64,000 nucleotides of DNA from Pseudomonas sp. B33.4. GTDB lineage: Bacteria > Pseudomonadota > Gammaproteobacteria > Pseudomonadales > Pseudomonadaceae. The translations under genes and the position numbers were made by a program. Below, piece after piece: positions 8,976 through 18,590 of this stretch. How positions within the stretch are numbered: position 1 is the stretch's first letter; the number at the start of each line of letters is the position of its first letter. Where the stretch lies: positions 6,210,001 through 6,274,000 of the forward strand of contig NZ_CP140706.1 in assembly GCF_034555375.1 (NCBI RefSeq). The letters are read 5' to 3'. The notes under the pieces are model-generated. The model was given only the letters and a program-made list of their open reading frames with translations. It was not told the DNA's origin and ran no database searches.

Positions 8976-11255
8976 TTAGACGGCCTTGACAACCGCCGGT
9001 GGATTCATCTTCGACAACCCAAGGTTCTTCAGCGCCAATTGCAGCGAGCTGTGGATAACTTGCGGGTTGTCGATGGTCATCAGCTCCGCCAGCAATTCCT
9101 GAGCTTTGCTCAGATTGACCTGGCGCAGCATCCACTTCACCTTCGGCAAGTTGGTGGCGTTCATCGACAAACTGTCGAAACCCATCGCCATCAACAGCAC
9201 CGCCGCCGCCGGATCACCGGCCATCTCGCCGCAGATACTCACCGGTTTACCTTCCGCATGGGCATCGCGAACCACGGTCTGCAAAGCTTGCAGCACCGCC
9301 GGGTGCAGGTAGTCGTAAAGATCGGCCACACGTGGGTTATTGCGATCGACCGCCAGCAAATACTGGGTCAAGTCGTTGGAACCGACGGACAGGAAATCGA
9401 CCATCCGCGCCAGTTCCTTGGTCTGATACACCGCTGCCGGAATCTCGATCATCACGCCAATCGGCGGCATCGGCACGTCGGTGCCTTCGTCGCGCACTTC
9501 GCCCCAGGCCCGGTGAATCAGGTGCAGGGCTTCTTCGAGTTCGTGGGTGCCGGAGATCATCGGCAGCAGAATCCGCAGATTGTTCAGGCCTTCGCTGGCC
9601 TTGAGCATCGCGCGGGTCTGCACCAGGAAGATTTCCGGGTGGTCGAGGGTCACGCGAATGCCGCGCCAGCCGAGGAACGGGTTGTCTTCCTTGATCGGGA
9701 AGTACGACAGCGACTTGTCACCACCGATGTCGAGGCTGCGCATGGTCACCGGTTGCGGGTGGAACGCGGCGAGCTGCTCGCGGTAGATCGCCAGTTGTTC
9801 CTTCTCGCTCGGGAAGCGCTGGTTGATCATGAACGGTACTTCGGTGCGGTACAGGCCGACACCTTCGGCGCCACGCTTCTGCGCCCGCGCCACGTCGGCG
9901 AGCAGACCGGTGTTGACCCACAGCGGCATGCGGTGGCCATCGAGGGTCACACACGGCAGGTCGCGCAAGGTGTCGAGGCCCAGCGCCAGTTGTTTCTCTT
10001 CTTCGACGACTTCGGCGAACTGCTTGCGCAGCACTTCGCTCGGGTTGGTGTAAACCTCGCCGCGTGTGCCGTCGACGATCATTTCGATGCCGTCGACCTT
10101 GGCGTACGGCAGGTCGACCAGACCCATCACCGTCGGAATACCCATGGCGCGGGCGAGGATCGCCACGTGGGAGTTGCCCGAACCGAGTACCGAAACCAGA
10201 CCGACCAGCGTGCCTTCCGGCACCTCGCCGAGCATCGCCGGCGTCAGCTCTTCGCTGACCAGAATGGTTTTTTCCGGGTAGACCAGGTTCTGCTGACGCT
10301 CTTCCTGCAAATAGGCGAGCAGGCGGCGGCCGAGGTCTTTGACGTCCGAGGCACGCTCACGCAGGTAGGCGTCGTCCATCAGTTCGAAACGGTTGACGTG
10401 CTCAGTGACCACCTGACGCAGCGCGCCCTGGGCCCACTGGCCGGTCTTGATCACGGTGGTGATTTCGCTGCCCAGAGAGGCATCGTCGAGCATCATCAGG
10501 TAGACGTCGAACAGCGCGCGCTCTTCCGGGCGCAACTGGGTCGCAAGCTTGGCGGACAACGCGCGCATGTCGGCGCGCACGCCTTCGATGGCGGTCTTGA
10601 ACAGCGCCAGCTCGGCGTTGATGTCAGTGATGGTCTTGTCTGGCACCACGTCGAGATCGGCCGGCGGCAGCATGACCACCGCGGTACCGACGGCTGCGCC
10701 CGGCGAACCCGGCACACCAACGAACTTGGCTTCCTGAATGCCTTTGCCCTGACGGCCCAGTCCACGGATCGATCCAGTGGCCTCGGCATGGGCGATAACG
10801 CCGGCGAGCTGCGCGCTCATGGTCACGAGGAAGGCTTCTTCACCTTCGTCAAACTGACGGCGTTCTTTTTGCTGGATGACCAACACGCCGACGACGCGGC
10901 GGTGGTGAATGATCGGTGCACCGAGGAACGAGGCGTAACGCTCTTCACCGGTTTCGGCGAAGTAGCGGTAGCGCGGGTGATCCGCAGCGTTTTCGAGGTT
11001 CAGGGGTTCTTCACGCGTGCCGACCAGACCGACCAGACCTTCGTTGGGTGCCATGCTGACCTTGCCGATCGAGCGCTTGTTCAAGCCCTCGGTGGCCATC
11101 AGGACGAAGCGGTTGGTCTCGGGATCAAGCAGGTAGACCGAGCAGACCTGGCTGCCCATGGCCTCTTTGACGCGCAACACAATAATCCCCAACGCCGCCT
11201 TGAGATCCTTGGCGGAGTTAACTTCCTGGACGATCTTGCGCAGCGTATTGAGCAT
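8976..11255 (-). CDS. ptsP: Nitrogen-PTS phosphoenolpyruvate phosphotransferase EI(Ntr)
   Basis: First enzyme of the nitrogen-related phosphotransferase relay; it takes phosphate from PEP and passes it to NPr. Of 759 residues, about 1-165 form a GAF sensor domain (VCSVYLLDPETNRF, GLVGTREEPLNLENA). The EI N-terminal domain with the swivelling phosphohistidine follows (GSGNSHVAILARAMGIPT, His near residue 362). The PEP-binding barrel has LYRTEVPFM, DIGGDKSLSYF, GVMIEIPAAV, SVGSNDLTQY and CGEMAGDP. It is 22 bases downstream of rppH, the conserved proteobacterial order, and is likely cotranscribed with it. In pseudomonads the system affects nitrogen response, polymer storage and virulence traits. 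Confidence 0.97.
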   Translation of the reverse strand: MLNTLRKIVQEVNSAKDLKAALGIIVLRVKEAMGSQVCSVYLLDPETNRFVLMATEGLNKRSIGKVSMAPNEGLVGLVGTREEPLNLENAADHPRYRYFAETGEERYASFLGAPIIHHRRVVGVLVIQQKERRQFDEGEEAFLVTMSAQLAGVIAHAEATGSIRGLGRQGKGIQEAKFVGVPGSPGAAVGTAVVMLPPADLDVVPDKTITDINAELALFKTAIEGVRADMRALSAKLATQLRPEERALFDVYLMMLDDASLGSEITTVIKTGQWAQGALRQVVTEHVNRFELMDDAYLRERASDVKDLGRRLLAYLQEERQQNLVYPEKTILVSEELTPAMLGEVPEGTLVGLVSVLGSGNSHVAILARAMGIPTVMGLVDLPYAKVDGIEMIVDGTRGEVYTNPSEVLRKQFAEVVEEEKQLALGLDTLRDLPCVTLDGHRMPLWVNTGLLADVARAQKRGAEGVGLYRTEVPFMINQRFPSEKEQLAIYREQLAAFHPQPVTMRSLDIGGDKSLSYFPIKEDNPFLGWRGIRVTLDHPEIFLVQTRAMLKASEGLNNLRILLPMISGTHELEEALHLIHRAWGEVRDEGTDVPMPPIGVMIEIPAAVYQTKELARMVDFLSVGSNDLTQYLLAVDRNNPRVADLYDYLHPAVLQALQTVVRDAHAEGKPVSICGEMAGDPAAAVLLMAMGFDSLSMNATNLPKVKWMLRQVNLSKAQELLAELMTIDNPQVIHSSLQLALKNLGLSKMNPPAVVKAV

Positions 11256-11277
11256 GGCTCGGGGTCGAACTCCGTCG

Positions 11278-11757
11278 TCAGTCGCGCGCTAAAAGGCGCG
11301 GGGCAAGCTCTTTGAGTGCGCGGCGATACACCTCGCGCTTGAATGTCACCACCTGGCCCAACGGATACCAATAGCTGACCCAGCGCCAGCCATCGAACTC
11401 CGGTTTACCGGTCAAATCCATCCGCACCCGCTGCTCGTTGGAGATCAGGCGCAGGAGAAACCATTTCTGTTTCTGGCCGATGCACAGCGGTTGGCTGTGC
11501 GTACGCACCAGACGTTGCGGCAAACGATAGCGCAACCAGCCCCGAGTACAGGCCAGTATTTCAACATCTTCACGTTCCAGGCCAACTTCTTCGTTCAGCT
11601 CGCGGTACAAGGCGTCTTCCGGCGTCTCTTCAGGGTTGATTCCCCCTTGCGGAAACTGCCAGGCATCTTGATTGATACGGCGAGCCCATAGCACCTGGCC
11701 GGCGTCATTCGTCAGAATGATCCCGACATTGGGGCGGAAACCATCGGGGTCGATCAC
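11278..11757 (-). CDS. rppH: RNA pyrophosphohydrolase
   Basis: Nudix enzyme that removes pyrophosphate from the 5' end of triphosphorylated mRNA, which starts RNase E-dependent decay. The protein has 159 residues, the usual pseudomonad length. The Nudix box GX5EX7REUXEEXGU is complete at about residues 38-60 ([22 protein letters not shown]). The start is GTG 11757, because the conserved N terminus [14 protein letters not shown] begins there and GAGG lies 8 bases upstream. An upstream ATG at 11817 would add 20 residues with no family counterpart. Followed directly by ptsP. Confidence 0.95.
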
Positions 11758-11900
11758 GGGCACAACCTCGCAAACGCATGTCGCCGCATTGTTCCACAAA
11801 GGTTGATAAGGCGGCAACGAAGCTTCCTACCTTATGTGCACTCTTGTGAAAAGACCGTATTCTTGTCGCCTTTTTACAGACTTATCAGCGGGTAACTGCA

Positions 11901-12557
11901 ATGCGCCTGGCACTCTTCGATTTGGACAACACCCTTCTGGGCGGCGACAGCGATCACGCCTGGGGCGACTATCTGTGTGAACGCGGCTTCCTCGACCCGA
12001 TTGCGTACAAAGCACGCAACGACGAGTTTTATCAGGATTACCTGGCCGGCAAACTGGATAACGCCGCGTACCTGAACTTCTGCCTGGAGATCCTCGGCCG
12101 CACCGACATGGCCGTGCTCGAGCAATGGCACAACGACTACATGCGCGACTGCATCGAGCCGATCGTGCTGCCCAAGGCGCTGGAACTGCTGAAAAAACAC
12201 CGTGATGCTGGCGACAAACTGGTGATCATCACTGCGACCAACCGTTTCGTCACCGCGCCAATCGCTGTGCGTCTGGGCGTTGAAACCCTGATCGCCACCG
12301 AATGCGAGATGGTCGATGGCCGTTACAGCGGGCGCAGCACAGATATTCCGTGCTTCCGTGAAGGCAAGGTGACGCGCCTGAACCGTTGGCTGGAAGAGAC
12401 CGGGTACTCGCTGGACGACAGCTATTTCTATAGCGATTCGATGAATGATTTGCCGCTGCTGGAGCAGGTGGCGAATCCGGTGGCGGTCGATCCGGATCCG
12501 AATCTACGCGCTGAAGCCGAGAAGCGTGGCTGGCCGGTCATTACTCTGCGCGACTGA
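11901..12557 (+). CDS. HAD-IB family phosphatase (SerB-like)
   Basis: Haloacid-dehalogenase hydrolase of 218 residues. Motif I is LFDLDNTLL, with nucleophile Asp7 and general acid Asp9. Motif II is VIITATNRF, the motif III lysine lies in the [10 protein letters not shown] segment, and motif IV is [14 protein letters not shown]. The helical cap between motifs I and II is of subclass I (IB), as in phosphoserine and histidinol-phosphate phosphatases. The genuine SerB is a different gene in pseudomonads, so the substrate is unknown. Divergent from rppH. Confidence 0.88.
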   Translation: MRLALFDLDNTLLGGDSDHAWGDYLCERGFLDPIAYKARNDEFYQDYLAGKLDNAAYLNFCLEILGRTDMAVLEQWHNDYMRDCIEPIVLPKALELLKKHRDAGDKLVIITATNRFVTAPIAVRLGVETLIATECEMVDGRYSGRSTDIPCFREGKVTRLNRWLEETGYSLDDSYFYSDSMNDLPLLEQVANPVAVDPDPNLRAEAEKRGWPVITLRD

Positions 12558-12560
12558 AAT

Positions 12561-12630
12561 CGCTATCGCGAGCAGGCTCACTCCTACAGGGAAACGCATT
12601 CCAATGTAGGAGTGAGCCTGCTCGCGATCG
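12561..12630. repeat. REPIN, family B
   Basis: Arms CGCTATCGCGAGCAGGCTCA... and its complement around a 15-base centre, lying between the convergent stops of the HAD hydrolase and the DUF2269 gene. The right arm departs from CGATAGCG to CGATCGGG at its end. Confidence 0.9.
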
Positions 12631-12650
12631 GGTCTACACGGCCTCAAGCC

Positions 12651-13064
12651 TTAAACAGGCTTGGCACCCATCAATGCCGCAATGGCAAGAAACCCGACGC
12701 CGCTGACAATCGCCAGCGCCAAGGTGAATTTCCAGTTACCAACCCCGCTAGTCCACAGCCGATTAAGCCGCACCAACAACCACACTGCACTCAACGTGGC
12801 CACGGCATAGATCACGCTGGAGCCCAGAATCCACAACTGCCCCAGTGGCCAGCCGATAAGGTGTACCAACCACCAGCCGGTGAAAGGCATGCTCAGCATC
12901 GCGATCAGCATCAAACACCAGATAAACAGCCAGGGACGCTGCATTGTGCTGGCCGGCCCTTCGCTGCGATTACGCCAGGTCAGAGCGGCAAGCCCCAACC
13001 CGCTGACGAGGATCACCACGGTCGCCGCGACGTGAATTACTTTCAGGGTGGTCAGGGTTTCCAT
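12651..13064 (-). CDS. DUF2269-type small integral membrane protein
   Basis: A 137-residue protein with four hydrophobic segments: VIHVAATVVILVSGLGLAALTW, PWLFIWCLMLIAMLSMPF, QLWILGSSVIYAVATLSAVWLL and KFTLALAIVSGVGFLAIAALM. His11 and the LVHLIGWPLGQLW segment are typical of the DUF2269 family, which resembles small membrane haem or redox proteins, but no function is established. It is 40 bases downstream of ilvA on the same strand and may be cotranscribed. Confidence 0.75.
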   Translation of the reverse strand: METLTTLKVIHVAATVVILVSGLGLAALTWRNRSEGPASTMQRPWLFIWCLMLIAMLSMPFTGWWLVHLIGWPLGQLWILGSSVIYAVATLSAVWLLVRLNRLWTSGVGNWKFTLALAIVSGVGFLAIAALMGAKPV

Positions 13065-13104
13065 GAATTTCTCTTCCTCGGGCCATGCCCATCAGCGTAG
13101 CCGC

Positions 13105-14619
13105 TCAGCCAAGAAACAGCTGATAGGCCGGGTTCTCGCTTTCATCCCAGTACGGGTAACCGATTTCCTCAAGGGCCGCCGGCACCAGATGACGCTCATC
13201 GTGGGGCACCTGCAGGCCCGCGACCACGCGACCATCAGCGGCGCCATGGTTACGGTAGTGAAACATCGAGATGTTCCAGCGTCCGCCCAGCTTATTAAGG
13301 AAGTTGAACAGCGCGCCCGGGCGCTCCGGAAATTCGAAGCGGAACACCACTTCATCAATCACGTGCGCCGCGTGCCCGCCAACCATGTGGCGGATGTGCA
13401 GCTTGGCCAGTTCGTTGTCAGTGAGGTCGACGACCGGGAAACCCTGCTCGGTCAGGCTCGCCAGCAGTGCGCTGCGCGGGTCGTTGTCCGGGTGCGTCTG
13501 CACGCCAACGAAAATGTGTGCTTCGCTGCCGGTGTTGTAGCGATAGTTGAATTCGGTGATCTGGCGCTTGCCGACGGCCTCGCAGAACGCCTTGAAGCTG
13601 CCGGCCTTCTCCGGGATGGTCACGGCGATGATCGCTTCGCGGCCTTCACCCAGTTCGGCGCGCTCGGCGACGTGGCGCAGGCGGTCGAAGTTGACGTTGG
13701 CGCCGGAATCGATGGCCACAAAGGTCTGGCCGCTGACGCCGCGCAACTCGACGTATTTCTTGATCCCGGCCACGCCCAACGCGCCGGCAGGTTCGGTGAT
13801 CGAGCGGGTATCGTCGTAGATATCTTTGATGGCCGCACAGATCTCGTCAGTGCTGACGGTGATCACTTCATCGACGTAGTCTTTGCAGATGTCGAAGGTG
13901 TGCTGGCCGATCTGCGCCACGGCCACGCCGTCGGCGAAGATGCCCACAGTCGGCAGCACCACGCGTTCACCGGCAGCCATTGCCGCTTGCAAGCAGTTGG
14001 AATCGTCCGGTTCGACGCCGATGACTTTGATGTCCGGGCGCAGGTATTTCACATACGCGGCGATACCGGCGATCAAACCACCGCCACCGACCGGGACGAA
14101 AATCGCGTCCAGCGGCTGCGGGTGCTGGCGCAGAATTTCCATCGCCACGGTGCCTTGGCCGGCAATGGTGTGCGGATCGTCATACGGGTGAATGTAGACG
14201 TAGCCTTTTTCATCAACCAGTTTCAGCGAGTAGGCCAACGCTTCCGGGAACGAATCACCGTGCAGCACCACCTTGCCGCCGCGCGAACGCACGCCCTCGA
14301 CTTTGATTTCCGGAGTGGTCTTGGGCATGACGATGGTCGCTTTCACGCCCAGCACTTTCGCCGCCAGGGCCAGACCTTGCGCATGGTTGCCCGCCGACGC
14401 GGTGACCACGCCACGGGCGCGTTCTTCATCGCTCAGTTGCGTCAGCTTGTTGTAGGCGCCGCGAATCTTGAACGAGAACACCGGCTGCAAGTCTTCGCGC
14501 TTGAGCCAAATGTCATTGCCCAGCCGCTCGGAGAGCTGGCGAGCGTTCTGCAGCGGGGTTTCTACGGCAACGTCATAAACGCGCGAGGTGAGGATCTTTT
14601 TGACGTACTGTTCGAGCAT
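13105..14619 (-). CDS. ilvA: Threonine ammonia-lyase, biosynthetic
   Basis: PLP enzyme that deaminates threonine to 2-oxobutanoate, the committed step of isoleucine synthesis. The 504-residue protein has the PLP lysine in FSFKIRGAYNKL (Lys51), the phosphate-binding glycine loop VPVGGGGLIAG near 187, and two C-terminal ACT-like regulatory regions (from IAVTIPEKAGSFKAFCEAVG and from FRFEFPERPGALFNFLNKLG) that bind isoleucine and valine. Length and ACT content fit the biosynthetic, feedback-inhibited form rather than the catabolic TdcB. Divergent from rpiA. Confidence 0.96.
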   Translation of the reverse strand: MLEQYVKKILTSRVYDVAVETPLQNARQLSERLGNDIWLKREDLQPVFSFKIRGAYNKLTQLSDEERARGVVTASAGNHAQGLALAAKVLGVKATIVMPKTTPEIKVEGVRSRGGKVVLHGDSFPEALAYSLKLVDEKGYVYIHPYDDPHTIAGQGTVAMEILRQHPQPLDAIFVPVGGGGLIAGIAAYVKYLRPDIKVIGVEPDDSNCLQAAMAAGERVVLPTVGIFADGVAVAQIGQHTFDICKDYVDEVITVSTDEICAAIKDIYDDTRSITEPAGALGVAGIKKYVELRGVSGQTFVAIDSGANVNFDRLRHVAERAELGEGREAIIAVTIPEKAGSFKAFCEAVGKRQITEFNYRYNTGSEAHIFVGVQTHPDNDPRSALLASLTEQGFPVVDLTDNELAKLHIRHMVGGHAAHVIDEVVFRFEFPERPGALFNFLNKLGGRWNISMFHYRNHGAADGRVVAGLQVPHDERHLVPAALEEIGYPYWDESENPAYQLFLG

Positions 14620-14718
14620 CGGAAAGCATCACTGAGCGGTTGAGCGGGACCGAGGAGTCTAACCCGGCTTTTGCCCACACGACCACACGAATCCAGAGGT
14701 TTTAGCCACGCTTGCGGC

Positions 14719-14724
14719 TATAAT
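14719..14724 (+). promoter_or_regulatory. Probable rpiA -10 element
   Basis: TATAAT at 14719-14724, 42 bases upstream of the rpiA ATG in the ilvA-rpiA divergent gap. No convincing -35 box is visible at the expected distance, so this is a partial promoter call. Confidence 0.5.
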
Positions 14725-14766
14725 GCCGGCCTTTCCGTTCTCTCCTTGCCCGCTTCCGGAGCCCGC

Positions 14767-15441
14767 ATGACCCAGGATCAACTCAAACAGGCAGTGGCTC
14801 AGGCCGCCGTCGACTTCATCCTTCCGAAACTCGACGACAAGAGCATCGTCGGGGTCGGCACCGGCTCCACCGCCAACTGCTTCATCGACGCCCTGGCCCA
14901 GCACAAGGGCGCATTCGATGGCGCGGTCGCCAGTTCCGAAGCCACTGCCGCGCGCCTCAAAGGCCACGGGATTCCGGTGTACGAGCTGAACACCGTCAGC
15001 GACCTGGAGTTCTACGTTGATGGCGCCGATGAAAGCGACGCGCACCTGAACCTGATCAAGGGCGGTGGCGCAGCCCTGACCCGCGAGAAGATCGTCGCGG
15101 CCGTGGCCAAGACTTTCATCTGCATCGCCGACGCGAGCAAACTGGTGCCAGTGCTGGGCGAGTTCCCGCTGCCAGTCGAAGTGATCCCGATGGCCCGCAG
15201 CCACGTTGCTCGTCAGTTGGTGAAATTGGGCGGCGACCCGGTGTACCGCGAAGGCGTGCTGACCGACAACGGCAACATCATTCTGGATGTGTTCAACCTG
15301 CAGATCACCAACCCGGTGGAGCTGGAAGCGCAGATCAATGCAATCGTCGGCGTGGTCACCAATGGCTTGTTCGCGGCGCGTCCGGCGGATCTGTTGTTGC
15401 TGGGCACTAGCGAAGGCGTGAAAACCCTCAAGGCTGAATAA
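14767..15441 (+). CDS. rpiA: Ribose-5-phosphate isomerase A
   Basis: Interconverts ribose 5-phosphate and ribulose 5-phosphate in the pentose phosphate pathway. The 224-residue protein shows the RpiA signature elements [34 protein letters not shown] (catalytic Asp and Glu plus substrate-binding loop) and [12 protein letters not shown] (the conserved lysine). ATG 14767 follows the GCCCGC run and matches the family start [11 protein letters not shown]; an in-frame start further upstream has no family match. A short dyad CTGCCC...GGGCAG lies 8 bases after the stop but lacks a T tract. Confidence 0.97.
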   Translation: MTQDQLKQAVAQAAVDFILPKLDDKSIVGVGTGSTANCFIDALAQHKGAFDGAVASSEATAARLKGHGIPVYELNTVSDLEFYVDGADESDAHLNLIKGGGAALTREKIVAAVAKTFICIADASKLVPVLGEFPLPVEVIPMARSHVARQLVKLGGDPVYREGVLTDNGNIILDVFNLQITNPVELEAQINAIVGVVTNGLFAARPADLLLLGTSEGVKTLKAE

Positions 15442-15482
15442 TCCCAGACTGCCCGAAATTAATGGGCAGACGAAATACCCCT

Positions 15483-15570
15483 GTAGGAGTGAGCCTGCTC
15501 GCGATAGCGGTGGATCAGTTGATATTAATGTCGACTGACACACCGCTATCGCGAGCAGGCTCACTCCTAC
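15483..15570. repeat. REPIN, family B
   Basis: Long perfect arms (GTAGGAGTGAGCCTGCTCGC...GATAGCGGTG and complement) around an AT-richer centre, between the convergent stops of rpiA and the first SdiA-regulated-domain gene. Confidence 0.92.
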
Positions 15571-15589
15571 AATGGTTTTGTGGTGCTGG

Positions 15590-16507
15590 TCAGGGCTGTG
15601 CTGGTTTTTTGAAGACGTAAAACAGGTTCGGCTCACTCACCAGATACAACGTCCCGTCATCATCCATCGCAATGCCCTCAGCCTGCGGCACGGTTTTCTT
15701 CAGACCCTGACGCCCGCCACTGATCGACATCGTGCTCAGCGGCCGCCCATCCACATCCAGCTCCAGAATCAATCGCGACTCATCCGACAGCGCCAATAAA
15801 TGCCCGCTGCGCTCGTCGTACTGCAAGCTCGACAGGTCGCGCACAAACATCCCGGCGTCACGCTTGGGATCGTTGATCACATGTACGGCGTAGGACTTCT
15901 CCGGATTGAAGTGCGGAAAGCCGTGCACTTCGTAGATCAGCATCGGGTTGCGTTCCTTCGCAACAAACAGGCGCTTGCCCACCGAGTCATACGCCAAGCC
16001 TTCGAAGCCCTTGTTGCTGGCCATATGCACGCCGAGGGTCATCTGTTCGGCATCCGCTGCGTCGAGGAATGTGGTGTCTGCTTCCAGGTGAATCTTGATC
16101 AGCCGCTGCTGGCGCTCGTCAGTGATCACGTAAGTGTCGGCGCTGATGTATTCGACCGCTTCCGGATCGCCAAAGCCAATCAGGGCAATGCGGCGCAGGA
16201 TCTTGCCGTCGAGCGACAGTTCGACCAGTTCGGAATTCTTGTTGGTCACGGTGAACAGGCTTTTACGCACCGGATCGAAAGTCAGCGCCGAAACATCATC
16301 GTCCAGGCCATCGATGACCCGCGCCTCAATCTCCACTCGATACTGGTCCAACGCAATGGATTGACTGCTCAGCGGCTGCCACAACGTGTGCAGATTGAAC
16401 CAGGCGCGCTCGAACAGGCGCATGTATTGGCCGATCGCAATCAACGCGATCAGGGCAATCACCGACAGGAGGATAATCAGAGGCTTGGGACGGGCAAGTC
16501 GACGCAT
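15590..16507 (-). CDS. SdiA-regulated domain protein (paralogue 1)
   Basis: A 305-residue protein with an N-terminal membrane anchor (IILLSVIALIALIAIGQYM) followed by a beta-propeller-like periplasmic domain. Family features include VSALTFDPVRKSLFTVTNKN, FGDPEAVEYISADTYVITDERQQ, NKGFEGLAYDSVGKRLFVAKERNP and the C-terminal LVSEPNLFYVF. The SdiA-regulated domain (YjiK type) has no proven biochemical role; the fold resembles NHL-type propellers. About 200 bases downstream of a clear paralogue on the same strand, with a REPIN between. Confidence 0.82.
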   Translation of the reverse strand: MRRLARPKPLIILLSVIALIALIAIGQYMRLFERAWFNLHTLWQPLSSQSIALDQYRVEIEARVIDGLDDDVSALTFDPVRKSLFTVTNKNSELVELSLDGKILRRIALIGFGDPEAVEYISADTYVITDERQQRLIKIHLEADTTFLDAADAEQMTLGVHMASNKGFEGLAYDSVGKRLFVAKERNPMLIYEVHGFPHFNPEKSYAVHVINDPKRDAGMFVRDLSSLQYDERSGHLLALSDESRLILELDVDGRPLSTMSISGGRQGLKKTVPQAEGIAMDDDGTLYLVSEPNLFYVFKKPAQP

Positions 16508-16603
16508 TCGGGCGGGCTCGGGATCAAGACAGGCGGATGAAATATCACGCTCGTCTGAACTGAAGCTTAATGGCCACTTGCCTCAAACCACAAGACAACC
16601 CGT

Positions 16604-16682
16604 GTAGGAGCTGCCGCAGGCTGCGATCTTTTGATCTTGCTGTTCATAAGATCAAGAGATCGCAGCCTTCGGCAGCTCCTAC
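16604..16682. repeat. REPIN, family A
   Basis: Arms match the copy at 5020 including the GCCGCAGGC variant on the left. It sits between the two SdiA-regulated-domain paralogues, in tandem orientation. Confidence 0.9.
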
Positions 16683-16702
16683 ATTGGAATCGGTAAAGGC
16701 TG

Positions 16703-17626
16703 CTATTTCTGTTTCTCGAAGCGATAGAACAGGTTCGGCTCGCTGACCATGTACAGCGTGCCCGCCTCGTCCATGGTCACGCCTTCGGCGCGCGGGATGG
16801 TGTTTTTCAATCCGTTAAAGCCGCCAAGCAGGGTCATGAAGCTGACTTGCTCGCCCTTCTCGTCCAGCTCCAGCAGCAGGTGCGAATCGGCGGACATTAC
16901 CAGCGTGTGACGCGTGCGCGGATCTATCGCCAGTGCCGAGAGATTGCGAATATCCAATTCATCACTGGCGAGCTTTTGCTTGTCGCCCTTGAGGGTCTGG
17001 CTGCCGTCGCTTTTCCAGGTGAACAGCGCCGGTGGCCGTTCCTCGCCCAGCAGCAATTGCTGGTTGTGCGAGTCCCAGGTGATGGCTTCGAAGGCTTTGT
17101 TCTGGTCTTTCGACGGGCCGAGATCGTATTTCGGGAAGTCGGCGATATTCAGTTCGCGGGTGTCGGCGTCGACCTTGACGATCGACAGCGTGTGCTGGCG
17201 CTCATCGACGATGGCCATCAGGCCGTTTTCCATAACAGTCAGCCCCTCCGGATTGCTCCAGCCCACCAGCGGCATCTTGCGCAGCACATCGCCCTGCAAC
17301 GTCAGCTCGGCGAGAAACGGGTTTTTGCCCATCACTGAAAACAGCGTTTTGGTCTCCGGGTTGTACGACAGATCCGAGGCTTCGTCCTTTTCCATCCCCG
17401 TCAGGGGCTTGGCATCGATCACCACCCGATAGTCCGGTAGCCAGATACTTTCCTTCTGCTCGGCCTGGCTTTCGAAACGCTCTTGCAGCCACAGCACACC
17501 GCGATCATCCCAATGCATGGCAAACGCCAAGGCATAGGCGGCGGCAATCACCAGCAAGAGCCAGACATACCAACGCAGGGCAAAACGTGAACGGCGAGTG
17601 GGTTTGAGCTGAGTTTGAGATGACAT
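16703..17626 (-). CDS. SdiA-regulated domain protein (paralogue 2)
   Basis: A 307-residue protein, anchored by the segment WYVWLLLVIAAAYALAFAM near residues 19-37, with a propeller-like domain outside. It shares most motifs with paralogue 1: DEASDLSYNPETKTLFSVMGKNP, GWSNPEGLTVMENGLMAIVDERQ, NKAFEAITWDSHNQQLLLGEERPP and the near-identical ending MVSEPNLFYRF. The two genes look like an old tandem duplication. No function can be assigned. Confidence 0.82.
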   Translation of the reverse strand: MSSQTQLKPTRRSRFALRWYVWLLLVIAAAYALAFAMHWDDRGVLWLQERFESQAEQKESIWLPDYRVVIDAKPLTGMEKDEASDLSYNPETKTLFSVMGKNPFLAELTLQGDVLRKMPLVGWSNPEGLTVMENGLMAIVDERQHTLSIVKVDADTRELNIADFPKYDLGPSKDQNKAFEAITWDSHNQQLLLGEERPPALFTWKSDGSQTLKGDKQKLASDELDIRNLSALAIDPRTRHTLVMSADSHLLLELDEKGEQVSFMTLLGGFNGLKNTIPRAEGVTMDEAGTLYMVSEPNLFYRFEKQK

Positions 17627-17778
17627 CGAGGGACGCGTTCCGAAAATTCAGGCTAAGGGTAATAGCACAAAGAGGCCGGCTCAGACGCCAGAATGAGAGG
17701 AATTATCCGTACAGGATGTGAAAAAAACGGCAAATGGCGGGATTGCCCTACGCCATTGTGGGAAGGATCACAAAACAT

Positions 17779-17866
17779 GTAGGAGTGAGCCTGCTCGCGA
17801 TGACGCCGGGTCAGTCGAAATAATCTTTGACTGTCAGACCGCTATCGCGAGCAGGCTCACTCCTAC
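17779..17866. repeat. REPIN, family B
   Basis: Paired arms between the FAH-family stop (17884) and the start of the SdiA-regulated paralogue 2, in tandem orientation. The left arm ends CGATGACG instead of CGATAGCG. Confidence 0.9.
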
Positions 17867-17883
17867 AAGGGGATCGCGTTAAA

Positions 17884-18549
17884 TCAGCGCACGCTGCTGG
17901 TGAAGCTGCTCGCGCCAACCAGTTCGAGGACGATGTCGTCACCCACGTTCAGCGGGCCCACACCCACCGGCGTACCGGTGAGGATCACATCACCGGCCTG
18001 CAGCGAGAAGCAGCCAGCCATGTGCTGGATCATCGGCACGATCGGGTTGAGCATCGCGCTGCTGTTGCCGTCCTGGCGGACTTCGCCGTTGATGGTCAGG
18101 CGAATGCCGATGTCGGTCAGGTCAGCAAAGGTGCTGCCCACCACGAACGGTGCAAGCACCGCCGCGCCGTCGAACGACTTGGCGATTTCCCACGGCAGGC
18201 CCTTGGCTTTCAGCTCGGCTTGCTTGTCGCGCAGGGTCAGATCCAGCGCCGGGGCGAAACCGGAGATCGCGTCGAGCACTTCTTCACGGCTCGGCTTGGT
18301 CGACAACGGCTTGCCGATCAACACGGCGATTTCCGCTTCGTAGTGCACCGAACCGCGCTCGGTCGGAATGGCGAAACCGCCTTCCAGCTCGACCACGCAA
18401 CTGCCCGGCTTGATGAACAGCAACGGCTCGGTAGGCACCGGGTTGTCCAGCTCCTTGGCGTGTTCGGCGTAATTGCGGCCAATGCACACGACTTTCCCGA
18501 TCGGGAAGTGGATGCGCGTGCCGTCGACGTACTGGTGCTGATAGCTCAT
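17884..18549 (-). CDS. Fumarylacetoacetate hydrolase-fold protein
   Basis: A 221-residue FAH-superfamily enzyme with the metal- and substrate-binding elements GKVVCIGRNYAEHAKEL, HYEAEIAVLIGKPL (metal-ligand Glu residues) and LTGTPVGVGPLNVGD near the C terminus. Relatives include acylpyruvate hydrolase (FAHD1 type), oxaloacetate decarboxylase and 2-hydroxyhepta-diene-dioate isomerase. The short length and the IGRNYAEHAKEL element favour the acylpyruvase/oxaloacetate group. It lies 41 bases downstream of the D-2-hydroxyglutarate dehydrogenase gene and is probably cotranscribed, which suggests a role in 2-oxo-acid housekeeping; that link is inferred. Confidence 0.85.
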   Translation of the reverse strand: MSYQHQYVDGTRIHFPIGKVVCIGRNYAEHAKELDNPVPTEPLLFIKPGSCVVELEGGFAIPTERGSVHYEAEIAVLIGKPLSTKPSREEVLDAISGFAPALDLTLRDKQAELKAKGLPWEIAKSFDGAAVLAPFVVGSTFADLTDIGIRLTINGEVRQDGNSSAMLNPIVPMIQHMAGCFSLQAGDVILTGTPVGVGPLNVGDDIVLELVGASSFTSSVR

Positions 18550-18590
18550 TTACCGACTCCTGCCTTCATTGATTCATCAAAGATTGCCGA

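Noticed and set aside
11758..11817. ATG-initiated 20-residue extension of RppH
   Set aside because: No family member has it, while the GTG at 11757 gives the standard N terminus, the 159-residue length and a spaced ribosome site.
15449..15469. rpiA terminator
   Set aside because: The dyad CTGCCC...GGGCAG has no T tract and only six base pairs; the REPIN just downstream is the stronger structure.
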